A DNA stretch of 64,000 nt from contig JBBMNZ010000015.1 in the NCBI GenBank assembly GCA_037954325.1, positions 16,831,001 through 16,895,000 on the forward strand. Direction: 5' to 3'. The translations under genes were made by a program, and so were the position numbers. The notes under the pieces are model-generated. The model was not told the origin of the DNA and ran no database searches. It saw nothing but the letters and a program-made list of their open reading frames with translations. Source of the DNA: Fistularia commersonii. Taxonomy: Eukaryota; Chordata; Actinopteri; Syngnathiformes; Fistulariidae. Positions 1-9,747 of the stretch are shown piece after piece (the first letter of the stretch is position 1; the number at the start of each line of letters is the position of its first letter).

Positions 1-285
1 GCGGGGGGGAAACGTAGCTAGCAGTGTTGCATCGTTCCGGATGGGGATAAACAGAAACGGGAAAGTCATTTTCCTCCTCGTGGTCGAGGACAAATGACAT
101 TTCTTTAGCGTCGAATGTTTATTCTCCCTCCAAACCCCTTGATAAACTCGTCCACGCTCACTCATTCACTTTGAATCCTGCCGTTGGAAGACAATCGGCA
201 ATAACAAAACCTTTAAACGCTCCTAAATTTTTCTCTCGGGCATTCGAGCCGAACTGCAAAGGCTCAAATGATTTGTGTTTGTGAT
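1..285. other. No recognisable feature
   Basis: Mixed-composition DNA without an open frame that resembles a protein and without an obvious repeat. The last bases grade into the ATTC-rich tail of the neighbouring SINE. Confidence 0.5.
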
Positions 286-635
286 ATTCATTCATTCATG
301 CATTCATGTATTCACCCTGGACTGGTTGGCAGTAGATTACAGGGCTACATCTAGACACGTACAGCCATTCACCCTCTCATTCACATGATATATCGAGACC
401 TACAACCATTCACTCGCTCATTCATGTCTTTCTGACCGATTCCCTCATTCACCCTCTCATTCACACGTCTGGACAATGTAGGTTCTCCAATGAAGCTCCT
501 GAATGTGTTTGGACTGCGGGAGGAACCCGGAGAACCCTGAGGAACCTCCACGCACAGAGGCCTCCCTGTGGGGATCCAACCGGGGACCTTCTGGCTACGA
601 GCTGGAGGCGCTAACCGCTGCGCAAGCGTGCCGCC
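286..635 (-). mobile_element. tRNA-derived SINE with expanded 3' region
   Basis: Read on the minus strand this begins with a tRNA-like head (ggcggca, then gcgcagcggttagcgc), continues through a B box (ggttggatccc), a cytosine- and glycine-codon-like body with tgcgtggaggttcc and cagtccaaacac, and ends in a (GAAT)n tail. Between body and tail lie about three imperfect copies of a gtgaatgagagggtgaatgg unit, where related copies elsewhere in the window have only one. The head sequence and this order recur in many copies here, so I treat it as the reference SINE. It is an old, non-coding retroposon that depends on a LINE for movement. The family is very common in percomorph fish; I do not assign a Repbase name. 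Confidence 0.8.
571..624 (-). promoter_or_regulatory. Pol III internal promoter (A and B boxes) of the SINE
   Basis: On the minus strand an A-box-like gcgcagcggttagcgc lies at 608-624 and a B-box-like ggttggatccc at 571-581. The spacing of roughly 30 bases is that of a tRNA gene. The B box differs from the canonical GGTTCGAATCC at a few positions, so present activity is doubtful. Confidence 0.6.
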
Positions 636-1489
636 GATAATGGAAACAAAAAACAAAAAAAAAGAAGTTTCAAAACCGGATTTCCGCTCGCTTCGACCTC
701 CGAGCTCCTCCGAGCTCCTCCTCGCCGAAGCGATTCCGACGTGTCTGACATTGAGAAGGAGACGAGCGCCTTCTGTCACCGCCGGCTGTCTCAGCCAACA
801 AACGCATTTAGAAGACTTTGTTTTTGCGCCCCTACGCCCCAAAAAAAAGGGGGGCTTTTGTTTAAAACGGCATCAGACGATCGTCTGATGACATGTTTGT
901 CCTTGTGCCGACACTCGAGCAACAGCTCATTTATCAATTACGAACACGTGTCGGGGAGCGTTGACGCCGTCCTCTGAGCGAGGCGGCGGGTGAAGACACC
1001 GCGAGCGACAAGCTCTTCTGTTCCTTCGATATCAGACGCCGAGAGGAACACCGAAGGCATGTTTTACAAGATCCAACTCCCGCCCCGTTTTGGCAGACGC
1101 TCCCGTCTCGGTCGGATTCCCCCGACTCGTGTATCTTTCTTTAATAACGCCGCATTAGTTTGAGACGCGAGTTGACGCACTGCGGTCGGGCCCGATAGCG
1201 TGACGGTCTGCATTTTAGCCGCCGCGCGATTGCTTTTCTGCTGACTTTGTCCCGGAACAAAGGGGCCTTTTTTTCTTTTTTTTTTGTCGACTAAGCTGTT
1301 CTTTATTGAATCGCGTTTTTTTGCGGCTTTTTTTGGGAGGCGCCGAGCGACGCGGACTTAAATCCGTCAGGATCCACCCGATCACAGTATTAGCATCCGT
1401 TGTGACACGCAAATGATTCGGTTAGGAGGTCGACTCCAAACTTTTATTGCTTTTGTCAAGAAATGTCTGCGGAGCCGTCTGCTGTAACC
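636..1489. other. Single-copy-looking CpG-rich DNA, no gene seen
   Basis: No repeat family or protein-like open frame recognised. There is a short direct repeat of gagctcctcc near 702-722 and a T-rich run at about 1266-1287. Several short open frames exist on both strands but all have low-complexity or arginine/serine-rich chance compositions. Confidence 0.4.
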
Positions 1490-1584
1490 TTCGGGGCAAT
1501 TCGGCGCTCTTTAGCATCTTTAGCATCTTTAGCATGGTTAGCGCTTCGGCCTCACAGCAGGAAGGTCCGTAGTTGGATGTCTTT
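1490..1584 (+). mobile_element. SINE head, cut by a Penelope-like element
   Basis: The plus strand carries a degenerate A-box region in which ttagcatcttta is iterated three times, then ggttagcgcttcggcctcacagc, the usual SINE head, then the B-box region aaggtccgtagttggatgtc. The homology stops at 1584, where Penelope sequence begins. The same junction occurs at 3603. Confidence 0.65.
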
Positions 1585-2186
1585 GGAGGTTCTCAGTCGT
1601 CCAGGTCATGGGGGATTCTCGTAGAAATCTTCTTGTCGTGGCATCTGGACTTGAATTTCTTCGCTTGAAGACGTTTCAGAACCTCATCCCAGAGCGTCTT
1701 CAGTTCCAATTGTTCCAGGGTTGTGAGCGGGTCCAGGTTATGGTGGCTTATTATGCAAATGGAGGAGTTGATGGGCAGAAGCTAGCTCTAAAGGGGGTGT
1801 TATGCTAACGGGGTGTTGTTCATTGGGGACAAATGAGCAACATTTTTGGTATTACCTGGATTGAAATGTGAAAAGGTGAAGCTAAACAAAGGATGAGGCT
1901 CAGGTGGAAGGTACCAGGGGCTAATTCTGGAGGTTGATCTCTCCTGGTTGTTTGGAGGGTGCAGAAGGTCCTGGTCCAAACCCGTCTTGGTATGGATCCC
2001 AGCACAATGTTTGTGAAACGTCGTATTTGAGGTGCCCTCCTCTGGTCCAGAGACGGTTCTTCTGTTTTGTCTTCTTTGACTCTGGAACCGTCTGTCTTCT
2101 GTGGCCAGAGTTCGGACAACGTCTCGGAGTGAAGAAATTGAAGTCCAGTTGCCTCGACAAAAAGATTTCAGCAAGAATTGTGACTA
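1585..2186 (-). mobile_element. Penelope-like element, 3' part (copy A)
   Basis: This is one of at least five related copies in the window. The minus strand keeps shredded pieces of the C-terminal part of the Penelope protein that follows the GIY-YIG nuclease: LGSIPRR and GPSAPSKQPG are visible in different frames, showing frameshifts. The two ends are inverted versions of one another: 1611-1673 (aaatcttcttgtcgtggc, then ctggacttgaatttcttc) is matched in reverse complement by 2120-2186. No GIY-YIG or reverse transcriptase is left. Penelope elements use a reverse transcriptase and a GIY-YIG endonuclease; this copy can do neither. It sits inside a SINE head. Class call rests on the better-preserved copies at 38.6-39.5 and 44.2-44.9 kb. 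Confidence 0.75.
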
Positions 2187-3522
2187 AATTCCATCGCCGC
2201 GGGAACCACCACATGAGGAATAGCATCATGTTGCAGCCCCGCCAGACCCAATATAGCATCGCGGAGCATTTCGTCTTGTGGTCAATTAGCTTTGTTACAC
2301 CCAGCTCCACAAAAAGCTAACCTTAGCTAGCAGAGAGAAGAAAACACCATTATGCTAGAGCTTGTTATCTCAAGCACCTTGAACGCATGTTGCATTGCAT
2401 CTGATTTGCGGTGTCATACAAACCTGCGTCAAATAGCGATACGCTAGCTTCTGACCGGCGGGCGGCGGGGAACCAGTCAATCGTTAGCAAAGACGCCGGC
2501 AAGAGCTCCAAAGAGCTTCCCTGTGCTTTTTTCCAGCAATTTCAGTTTCCTGTCCGGCATGTTTTGTTTTTCTGCGGCGGCGTTTTGACGGCGAGTCGCC
2601 CTCGAGGCCCAAACAAGACCATAATGGGCTCATTGATAAGTTTTCCCACCTTCGAATAACAAATAATGACCCGCTAATTAACGGCTATTGACATCTGGAG
2701 TCCGCGGCTCCGAGCCGACGGGATCCACGCCGGTAATTATGTCAACAGAGGATGTTCTCCTCAAGAATGGAGATGACCAACCGCAGTTTTCTGCTCCCCC
2801 TTTTCCCGTCGGCGGGACGACGACGTCCAAAATGTCAGCGTTTTCAGAGACAATTGATTTTTTTTTTTTTTTTTTTCCCGCGGCGCAGCCCTCAGCAAAC
2901 CCGCCCGGAGGTGGAGGAGGAGGATGAAGGAACGCATCGATCGGCACTTCATCGCAAGAAAGAGGCTAATGTGAAATCAAATGTATCGACAGCTTGTTTC
3001 TAAAGGAGGGTTGAGAGAGAAGGGGAGAAAAAAAAAAAAAAGACATTTCGAACAATTAAGAGATACAAGTATCAGGCTGGTGTGTTTTTTTTTTTTTTTT
3101 TGTTTTTTCTTCTTTGGAAAGCCTCGTTCCGGAGCGATCGAAGTAAAACCTTCAGAGTCCCGCGAAGGTTTTCGGCGAGCCGAGTCGCCTTGATAGCTGT
3201 TTCTATCTCGTGACCGATATCTCCTTTTTTTTTTTCCCAGGCGTTTTAATTAATTTTTCCACGCTCCGCCGCTGTATGTATTTATTCCAGTCTCTTGGCA
3301 GTAATGGCTGGTATTAATTTAGCGGCATTTCGGGGACGTGTCAGTCGTTGATGTATGGCGTGCAATAAACGAGCCGTGACAGCGCGCTGACTGACGCCTT
3401 AATGAAACCCAACGTCACCTCCGCATCAGATAAAGCGTGACTTAGAATTTAAGACGGAGTTACGTACCCGTTGAAACCGTCGTCTACATATGACTTTGTG
3501 CAGCAGCTATCTGCCGTCACCT
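2187..3522. other. Single-copy-looking DNA with homopolymer runs, no gene seen
   Basis: No transposon or protein recognised. T runs lie at about 2858-2876 and 3083-3104, an A run at 3029-3042. The part 3235-3420 is rich in TTAATTAA/ATTA-type words (taattaattt, ggtattaattta, taatgaaaccc), which is typical of non-coding regulatory DNA near developmental genes, but conservation cannot be judged from one sequence. Confidence 0.4.
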
Positions 3523-3603
3523 ACGGGGCAATTCGGCGTTTTCTTATGTAGCATCTTTAGCATGGTTAGCATGGCAGGAAGGTCCACGGTTGGATGTCTG
3601 TGG
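3523..3603 (+). mobile_element. SINE head fragment
   Basis: Related to 1490-1584, including the upstream cggggcaattcggcg and the iterated tagcatctttagcatggtta. It ends at the same base of the B-box region (ggttggatgtctgtgg) where Penelope sequence takes over. Confidence 0.55.
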
Positions 3604-3672
3604 AAAAAAATCTTCTTATTTCGTGGCAACTGGACCTGAGTTTCTTCACTTGAGGGTCTTTGAACCCCTCAA
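3604..3672 (-). mobile_element. Penelope-like terminal fragment
   Basis: About 70 bases matching the Penelope end found at 1614 onward: aaatcttctt, tcgtggcaactggacc, gagtttcttcacttga. No coding sequence is included. Confidence 0.6.
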
Positions 3673-3684
3673 TATAAAGGCCTC

Positions 3685-3835
3685 TTCGGTCTCGTGGTTC
3701 GATTCTCACCACCTCCATGTTCTACTCATGTCTCCATAGGGTTCCTCAGGGTTCTCCGCGGTCCAAAAAAATACCGGAGGTTCGTTGGATCTGAACTGTC
3801 TGGGCGTGTGAATGTGAGGATGAATAAAATAAGAT
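3685..3835 (+). mobile_element. SINE body fragment
   Basis: Starts around a good B box (ggttcgattct at about 3697) and runs through tgttctactcatgtctcc, gggttcctcagggttctcc and the gtgtgaatgtgaggatgaat unit. The A-box part is missing, so this is a separate 5'-truncated copy next to 3523-3603. Confidence 0.6.
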
Positions 3836-4390
3836 CGTATTTCGTAGAACCCCACTGAGAAGAGACGTGCGGTGAGGCAGCCGCCCGTTGAGCCTCAGCG
3901 TAGATCGCGCAATGACGGCTGATCGCTAGCATGCTCTGCATAAAGACAGTATTGCTGTCTCTCTGTATGTCGCTATTGAAATGTTGAAACACTGAACTGG
4001 ACGTGTGAATGAGAGGCTGAATAAAATAAGATCGTATTTTGTTGAAGCCTATTTTGGAAATGTGAGCGAGAGGGTGAATGATTGTTTGCCTCTATATCAG
4101 TGCGGTGCAGTCAGGGGAGGCAGGAGAGGCCGTGCCTCACTCGCCAATCTTGGAAAGAAAAAAAATGTCGAATGAAATGGTTCTATTTATCAGTGATTTG
4201 CACTATGAATGTATTTTTCATCGAACTTCACCAGTTTTAGATCTTCAAATACCGAGAAGAGACGTGCGGTGAGGCAGCCGACCCTTGAGCCTCAGCGTAA
4301 ATTGTGCAATAGCGGCTAACCGCTAGCATGCTCTGCACTAAGACCGTATTGCCTTCTCACTGTATGTCGCTATTGAAATGTTGAAACACT
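3804..4390 (+). repeat. Local tandem duplication, second copy carrying an insertion
   Basis: The segment 3804-3992 (SINE tail unit, then taaaataagatcgtattt, then agaagagacgtgcggtgagg to gtcgctattgaaatgttgaa) is repeated as 4002-4047 plus 4254-4390. The second copy is split by about 206 bases (4048-4253) that include cagtgcggtgcagtcagggg, which resembles a hAT-type terminus. The conserved 135-base block at 3857-3992 and 4254-4390 is about 85% identical by eye. Either a tandem duplication was followed by insertion into one copy or by deletion from the other. Confidence 0.6.
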
Positions 4391-5049
4391 TTTGCTATAT
4401 AAACTACATTTCCAATTTGTCAACAACTGTGTCCCAAAAAAGCCCAACTTATCGTACCCGGCTATATTTGGGTACGCTAACTCTCAACTGAATATTGGTC
4501 ATAATGCCCGTCGTAACTCTTGAGTACGCCGTTAAGCGAGGAGAGATTTTAATTGTCTCTCTATTAATCTTTATATTCATATTTATCGACGCTCTAACTG
4601 TGACGAAAGAATTTACCCAATGGGGATCAATTAAGTTTATCTCAAATGATGGTAGCAGCCCATCGTCTTGGGTCCATATTTATCCCCTGGCCTCACTTGG
4701 AGACCCCCACTCTTCATGGAGGTCCTAAGAAACCTCCATTTCCGTCCACGGATTACCTTCCGGTCGGCGTTTTTGGCTCTTAGCCGTTATCTCCCCTCCT
4801 TCGGGTTCGCTGTTTCCCCGCCTCGGCTGAAAACCTCCCCATCTGTCGGCGCCGTGCGTCCTGGTTGGCTGGGCTGTGACTGCCAGGAGCAACAGGCTGT
4901 AAAAACGCCGGTGTAAATCCATGCGTTTGCAAGACACCCTTCAGCACGTGGGGCGGCGGCATCGGGGGGGGGGAACCGAAATGAACATGTGCGTTAAGCG
5001 AAGGGGGAGGAAACCCGTCTGCCGTCTAAACCTACTAGCAGTACCTTTT
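4391..5049. other. Mostly unassigned DNA with a LINE 3' tail
   Basis: Outside the LINE tail at 4545-4655 nothing is recognised. There is an AAT microsatellite at the right border (about 5050-5067) and a G run at 4965-4973. Confidence 0.4.
4545..4655 (+). mobile_element. LINE 3'-tail fragment
   Basis: Matches the better copy at 63200-63341: a T-rich stretch, then gacgctctaactgtgacg, then aatttacccaatggggatca and attaagtttatctcaa. This is the 3' untranslated end of a non-LTR retrotransposon common in fish; clade not determined. Confidence 0.6.
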
Positions 5050-5377
5050 AATAATAATAATAATAATACATGGGATTTTTATAGCGCTTTTCATGAGACT
5101 CAAAGACGCTTCACAAGTAAAAAAACAGAAGAAACAGAACATACACAGAATTATTGGGAAGAAGTCCATGATTGCAGAGTGTGGCGATGAGCGCCAGTCC
5201 AGGGACGAGCTGGAGGAGCTTCGCCGGTGTGCAGCTGAGTGTCGCGCTGCTGTGAGGAGGCAAGTGTTGGAGCTGGATGTCGGAGATGGATTTTTGGTGG
5301 AGGGAGAGATGGTGGAGCAGGAGGAGCGAGAAGATTTCGGCCGATGGAAATGCCGTCTTGCTAGGCGCCATCGGGAT
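5050..5377 (+). repeat. Interspersed repeat fragment of unknown class
   Basis: An (AAT)n run is followed by tacatgggatttttatagcg and ctcaaagacgcttcacaa, a motif I recognise as recurrent in fish genomes without being able to name its family. The rest reads as an open frame to 5452 but is glutamate/arginine-rich and grades into the minisatellite, so I do not call it a gene. Confidence 0.45.
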
Positions 5378-5650
5378 CTGGAGTTTCGGGAGGCTGGCAG
5401 GCTAGCTAGCCAGCCAGCCAGCTCAGGTCGCCGTCGGGATCTGGAGTTTTGAGAGGCTAGCTAGCCAGCCAGCCGGCTCAGATCGCCGGCTAGCTAGCTA
5501 GCCAGCCAGCTCAGGTCACCGTCGAGATCCAGAGTTTCGAGAGGCTAGCCGGCAAGCTAGCCAGCCTGCTCAGGTCGCCGTCGGGATCTGGAGTTTTGAG
5601 AGGCTAGGTAGCCAGCCAGCCTGCTCAGGTCGGCGAGCTTCACCTGGCAG
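5378..5650 (+). repeat. Minisatellite, unit about 60 bases
   Basis: About four to five imperfect units built around gtcgggatctggagtttt, gagaggctagctagccagcc and agctcaggtcgcc. Within each unit the tetranucleotide GCTA/CAGC part varies in copy number, so units differ in length. The array ends immediately upstream of the LINE remnant at 5690. Confidence 0.75.
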
Positions 5651-5689
5651 TTTGGTAGCTTGCTGGAGATTGTCCAGGTGAGCCTTTGT

Positions 5690-6072
5690 CTTTGGTTTGC
5701 TCGCTCTAAGCGATCTCAGGCAAAACTGTTCTCAGTTCTACTACCTCAGTGGTGGAACAAACTTCCGGAAGCAACAAGACTAGCATCATCTCTCTCAACC
5801 TTCAAGAAACAGGTAAAAACATTTCTCTTTCAGGACTTTTTACTGCGCTGATGCCCCAGATCAGGTTAGGCAGCAAGTTAGGCGATGCAGTGTGTACGTT
5901 TGTGTACGTCTTCGTCCAAAAAAAAAAAAAAAACTACTAACCCTAGCTTACTGTTCTGTATATTTCCTGTGCATCTTGTATTTGCAAGTGTTATTTGCAG
6001 CGCTTATGTCCTCTATTGTTAATCGCTTTGGATAAAAGCGTCTGCCAAATGTAATGTAATGTAATGTAAATG
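5690..6072 (+). mobile_element. L2-type LINE, 3' end
   Basis: The plus-strand frame ending at 5851 reads LLPQWWNKLPEA, then SSLSTFKKQVKTFLFQ, which is the extreme C-terminus of the reverse transcriptase protein in L2/CR1-type LINEs (consensus pattern: aromatic-WN-LP, then S-L-TFK--LKT-LF). A short 3' untranslated region follows and ends in atcgctttggataaaagcg and tctgccaaatgtaatgtaa, with a TAATG-type tail. The element is 5'-truncated and lacks all catalytic parts. The same 3' end, without coding sequence, occurs at 29178-29222 and 33908-33952. Confidence 0.75.
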
Positions 6073-7319
6073 TCTGCATCTATACATTCAACACGGCTGT
6101 TTGCTTTCCTGTCTGAACCCGGCTCCCGGCCTGCACGCTTCCTGCGCAAATAAAATGCAAAGTAGAAGGTCTGATTGATGTCGCGTCGTGGATTCGGGGT
6201 TCGTCTGCGGTTCGCTCACGTGCCCCCGGCGGACGCTCGAACGGGGGAAGCGAATCCGACAGCGGCGCAGCGGCGTGCACCCGGGCAAAACAAATAGCTG
6301 CTCGCCGGTGGGGGCGGGGAAACGAGCAACGAGCGGCATCGGCGCTAGGAGTCGACGCGAAGCAGAAGGGATGGGACTGAGGGACGTCGGCGGGCGGCGG
6401 AGGGTGGAGAGACGCTCTTTACGCACTCCTTAAAACTCCATCGCTGCTTTTTCACGCCCCGTATTTGCAGCTGCATCACGTCGTGTCCTTCCGAATGCGC
6501 CGTCTCGCTTGAACGTCGAGGGAATTTCGTCAAATCCGAAATTCCCTCGACGGGAAGGAGTCTCCTCAGATCGCTCGTTCGCACGGAATAACGCGTTCGC
6601 CGCCGCGAAACATCGACTCCCGATTCGACGTGGCAACGTTTTCCGCGACCTTCTCGCCTGGACGCGGTTCAATGTCATCTCTGTTTCTGCAGACGACCTC
6701 GGGTTCCGTTCGGCCACAAAGGACACTTGAACCCGTCCTTACAACATTCCTTCAAGCCTGAACCGCATGCAGCGTGTTATTTGAGGGACGTTATAACCGC
6801 TTTAAGATCGCCATAATGGCAAGTGTTGACATGCGACGAGTTCCTTGTCAAAGGTCAGGGACGGGGCGATTCTTTGCAGACGACTGCGAGCTCTCCGTAA
6901 CACGGCGTCGTTGTTTTCCCGGACTTACCATCCACGCCGGGTTCTCCTTTGTTACTTTTTTTGAAGAACGCCGCTTGAATCGTTCCTTCAGAGCGGTCGT
7001 CCTTGGAACAGAACATTCCTGGTTCGATTCTCGGTTCCTCCCAGCCTGTCCGAGTGTTGTTGAGATACACTGATGTCGTGCTCCATGTATGATTGTATGT
7101 CACAATAGAAGCATTTCTTTTATAACTTATATTTTATAAGATGTACTTTATCCATCCACATAGGGTTTTTTTTTTTTTTTTTTGTCACAACAGCAGCGCA
7201 GTGACGGTATCAAGAAATACAAGTATAATGTAAATGCATGAGAAAATGAAAAGATAGCAAGACATCCACAAATGTGTGTATTTTTGTTTTTACATATCAA
7301 AGTTGTTTTTATTTATGTA
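6073..7319. other. CpG-rich single-copy-looking DNA, no gene seen
   Basis: Open frames of 60-110 codons overlap on both strands at 6080-6730 because the DNA is CpG-rich and stop-poor; none resembles a family. Contains the hairpin at 6514-6552 and a T run at 7166-7183. Confidence 0.4.
6514..6552. repeat. Perfect 16-bp inverted repeat (hairpin)
   Basis: cgtcgagggaatttcg at 6514-6529 is followed by a seven-base loop (tcaaatc) and its exact reverse complement at 6537-6552. No U-run follows on either strand, so it is not a bacterial-style terminator; it is not the end of a recognised transposon. Confidence 0.85.
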
Positions 7320-8215
7320 TTTTTTTGCTTGTGTTTTTAGCTAGCTAATCACTGTCTTGTCCTTTAGTTTTTGAATTTATTATCTTAACTTTATTTTATT
7401 TTATTTTATGTATTTTTTTAATTTTATTATTTATTTATTTTATTATTCATTTTATTTATTTACTTGTATTTTTTTTAGCTAGCTTGTCACTGTCTTGCCC
7501 TTTATCTTTTCATTTCTTTTTTGTTATTCATTTCATTTTATGTGTTCATTTTTATTTTATGTATTTATTTACTCACATTTTTTGGCTAGGTAGTCACTGT
7601 CTTATCCTTTTATCTTTTTCTTTCTTTTTTAAATGTATTTTATGCATTTATTTTAATTTTTATTTTATTTTATTGATTTACTTGTAATTTTTAGTTAGCT
7701 TGTCACTGTCTTGTCCTTTATCCTTTTATTCCTTTTTTAAATGTATTTTATTTCATGATTTTTTTTATTTACTTGTGTTTTTTTTAGCTAGCTTGTCACT
7801 GTCTTTGCCCTTATTTTTTTATTTATTTTTACATTTTTTTTATTTCATGAATTTTATTTATTTACTTGTATTTTTTAGTTAGATTGTCACTGTCTTGTCT
7901 TTTATCTTTTTATTTCTTTTTCAAATATATATTTTATTTCATGAACTTTATTTATTTACTTGTATTTTTTAGTTAGCTTGTCACTGTCTTGTCCTTTATC
8001 TTTTTATTACTTTTTACATTTTTTTTAATTTCATGAATTTTATTTATTTACTTGTATTTTTAGTTAGTTTGTCACTGTATTGTCCTTTATCTTTTTATTT
8101 CTTTTTTAAATGTATTTTTTTCATGAATTTTATTTATTTACTTGTATTTATTTAGCTAGCTTGTCCTTGTATGTCTTGCTGCTGCTGCTGTTGCTGCTAA
8201 ACAATTTCCCAAGCA
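7320..8215 (-). repeat. AT-rich minisatellite, about nine units
   Basis: Nine copies of a block centred on tagctagcttgtcactgtct at about 7338, 7473, 7582, 7691, 7783, 7875, 7970, 8058 and 8151. Spacing shrinks from 135 to about 90 bases. The last unit runs into tgctgctgctgctgttgctg and aaacaatttcccaagcattg. On the minus strand that order (aatgcttgggaaattgttt, CAG/CAA triplets, caaggacaagctagc) is also found at 48605-48700, showing that the array grew from the 3' region of a LINE-type repeat. Confidence 0.8.
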
Positions 8216-8300
8216 TTGGACCCTTCAAGTCCATCTCATCTCATTTTTTCTTCTTCTAACCTCCCTGCACAATGCTGTGAAACAACACCATTCAGACAGT

Positions 8301-8303
<3 letters not shown>

Positions 8304-8332
<29 letters not shown>
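8304..8332. repeat. (TG)n microsatellite
   Basis: Uninterrupted TG run of about 14 units. Confidence 0.95.
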
Positions 8333-8335
<3 letters not shown>

Positions 8336-8701
8336 AGCGCCTCATCTTACTGTAATTGACGTGACCCAGTGAAGACAAATACATATTTATGGCTCTGCGT
8401 GACTGTTTTCCGTCCCATTCAGAGGCAGGAGCTTCCTGTGACTGATGCGAAGGTGGCGGGCGGCGTCGGCGCTGTCGGTTGATGGTGGTGGGAAAGATAA
8501 ATGTTAGCGGATGCCGATCGTAAAATGCCATCTCTGAAGTAGAGCCATGGCTGGAGTCACACACTCCCTTTTGTGTGTAATGGCCCCCACGATGATGCAT
8601 TTGGGCAGATTTTTTTTTTCCTTCTTCTACTTGAGAGGAAACCCTTTCATGCTTAGCTGCACAGTGCATACTAATGGCGGTGTGGTTAGGGATGCTTTTG
8701 C

Positions 8702-8703
<2 letters not shown>

Positions 8704-8733
<30 letters not shown>
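8704..8733. repeat. (TG)n microsatellite
   Basis: Uninterrupted TG run of about 15 units. Confidence 0.95.
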
Positions 8734-8734
<1 letters not shown>

Positions 8735-9747
8735 GGCCTTGCAGCATGAGGCCTGTGGACGAAGGGACAGAGCCCTGTTGAGATCTCTACCTGCAGCTTT
8801 GAACCTCCGATCCCCTCCCTGTTCTCTGATCCTGCTTTCAAACCCGGCCAACGCACCACTGTTTCTATTTCCATCTGCATTCCTGCTCTCTCAGATAAGC
8901 TTTGTTCAATAACTGCGCCGCTTCAGTTCTTTTTTTGAAAGAGTTGTTTACATAAGCCTGAATGCCAAACTATAATCCGCCGTCACATGCTATGTTTTTG
9001 TTATATCAGAAAAACACGGTGTATCATAGCCGCTAATACCAAACAATTTGTTTGCTCGCAGCTCTTCGGTTAAATAACCTCGGCGTTGAAGGAAAGTACG
9101 CATCTTTTCCTCGTTAAAAGATGGATTACTAATTCACGTCGCCTAGCCGAGCCTCGTCTGACCTACCGGCGCTTTCCCCGTCGAGCTAGCTGCTTCCGTA
9201 GCGACACAAATGGCTACACATGAGTCACTTTGGTTCGTTAGAGATGATCAATTAGCCGCGCTACGCGTTTAATTACGGCGGCTGATCACCGCGGAGGATG
9301 CTTCGGCTTTTAAACGAGGTAGGAATTAGCCTGCATTTTAAAGACATTAGCTTGAATCTACAGTGCGCGCTGTTCTCTACGGTTTTCTGCAAAACACCTT
9401 CGCTTCACGCTTAGCCTGCGTATCCTTAGCGTGGAAGATCTCGCCGGAAAGATGTAGATTCGGCATTTCAGCGCTGCTTTTTGTCAACAATTCGCCAATA
9501 ACCGGCACGGACAGAATCCGCGAGGAAATCCAACGCTCACAGCTTTTTTGGAGACGATGTTGTTCTGTTGGTTACCTTGATTCACCCCTGGAGAAGGAAA
9601 CCTGGACCGTTCTTGTTCAACGGCGCCCCCAAGACCCCTCCCGAGATAGATGGATACATCAACTTGACTTAACTGTGGTTTAACACGGTGGTTCGATCGC
9701 AACCGGGATGCGACGTCGTGTGATTTCTTTCTTGATATTTCATATTA

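Larger units (their letters stand above)
8216..9747. other. Single-copy-looking DNA with two TG microsatellites
   Basis: No gene or transposon recognised. 8340-8930 is lower in CpG than its surroundings; several 70-140-codon open frames there are products of the TG/CA repeats and of chance. Confidence 0.4.

Noticed and set aside
571..624. A tRNA gene
   Set aside because: A and B boxes belong to a SINE; no acceptor stem or anticodon arm can be folded.
6080..6730. CpG island with a promoter
   Set aside because: CpG-rich, but no TATA box, initiator or exon can be supported and several similar CpG-rich stretches occur across the window.
8334..8880. Frames with HTHTHT runs
   Set aside because: Translations of TG/CA microsatellites.
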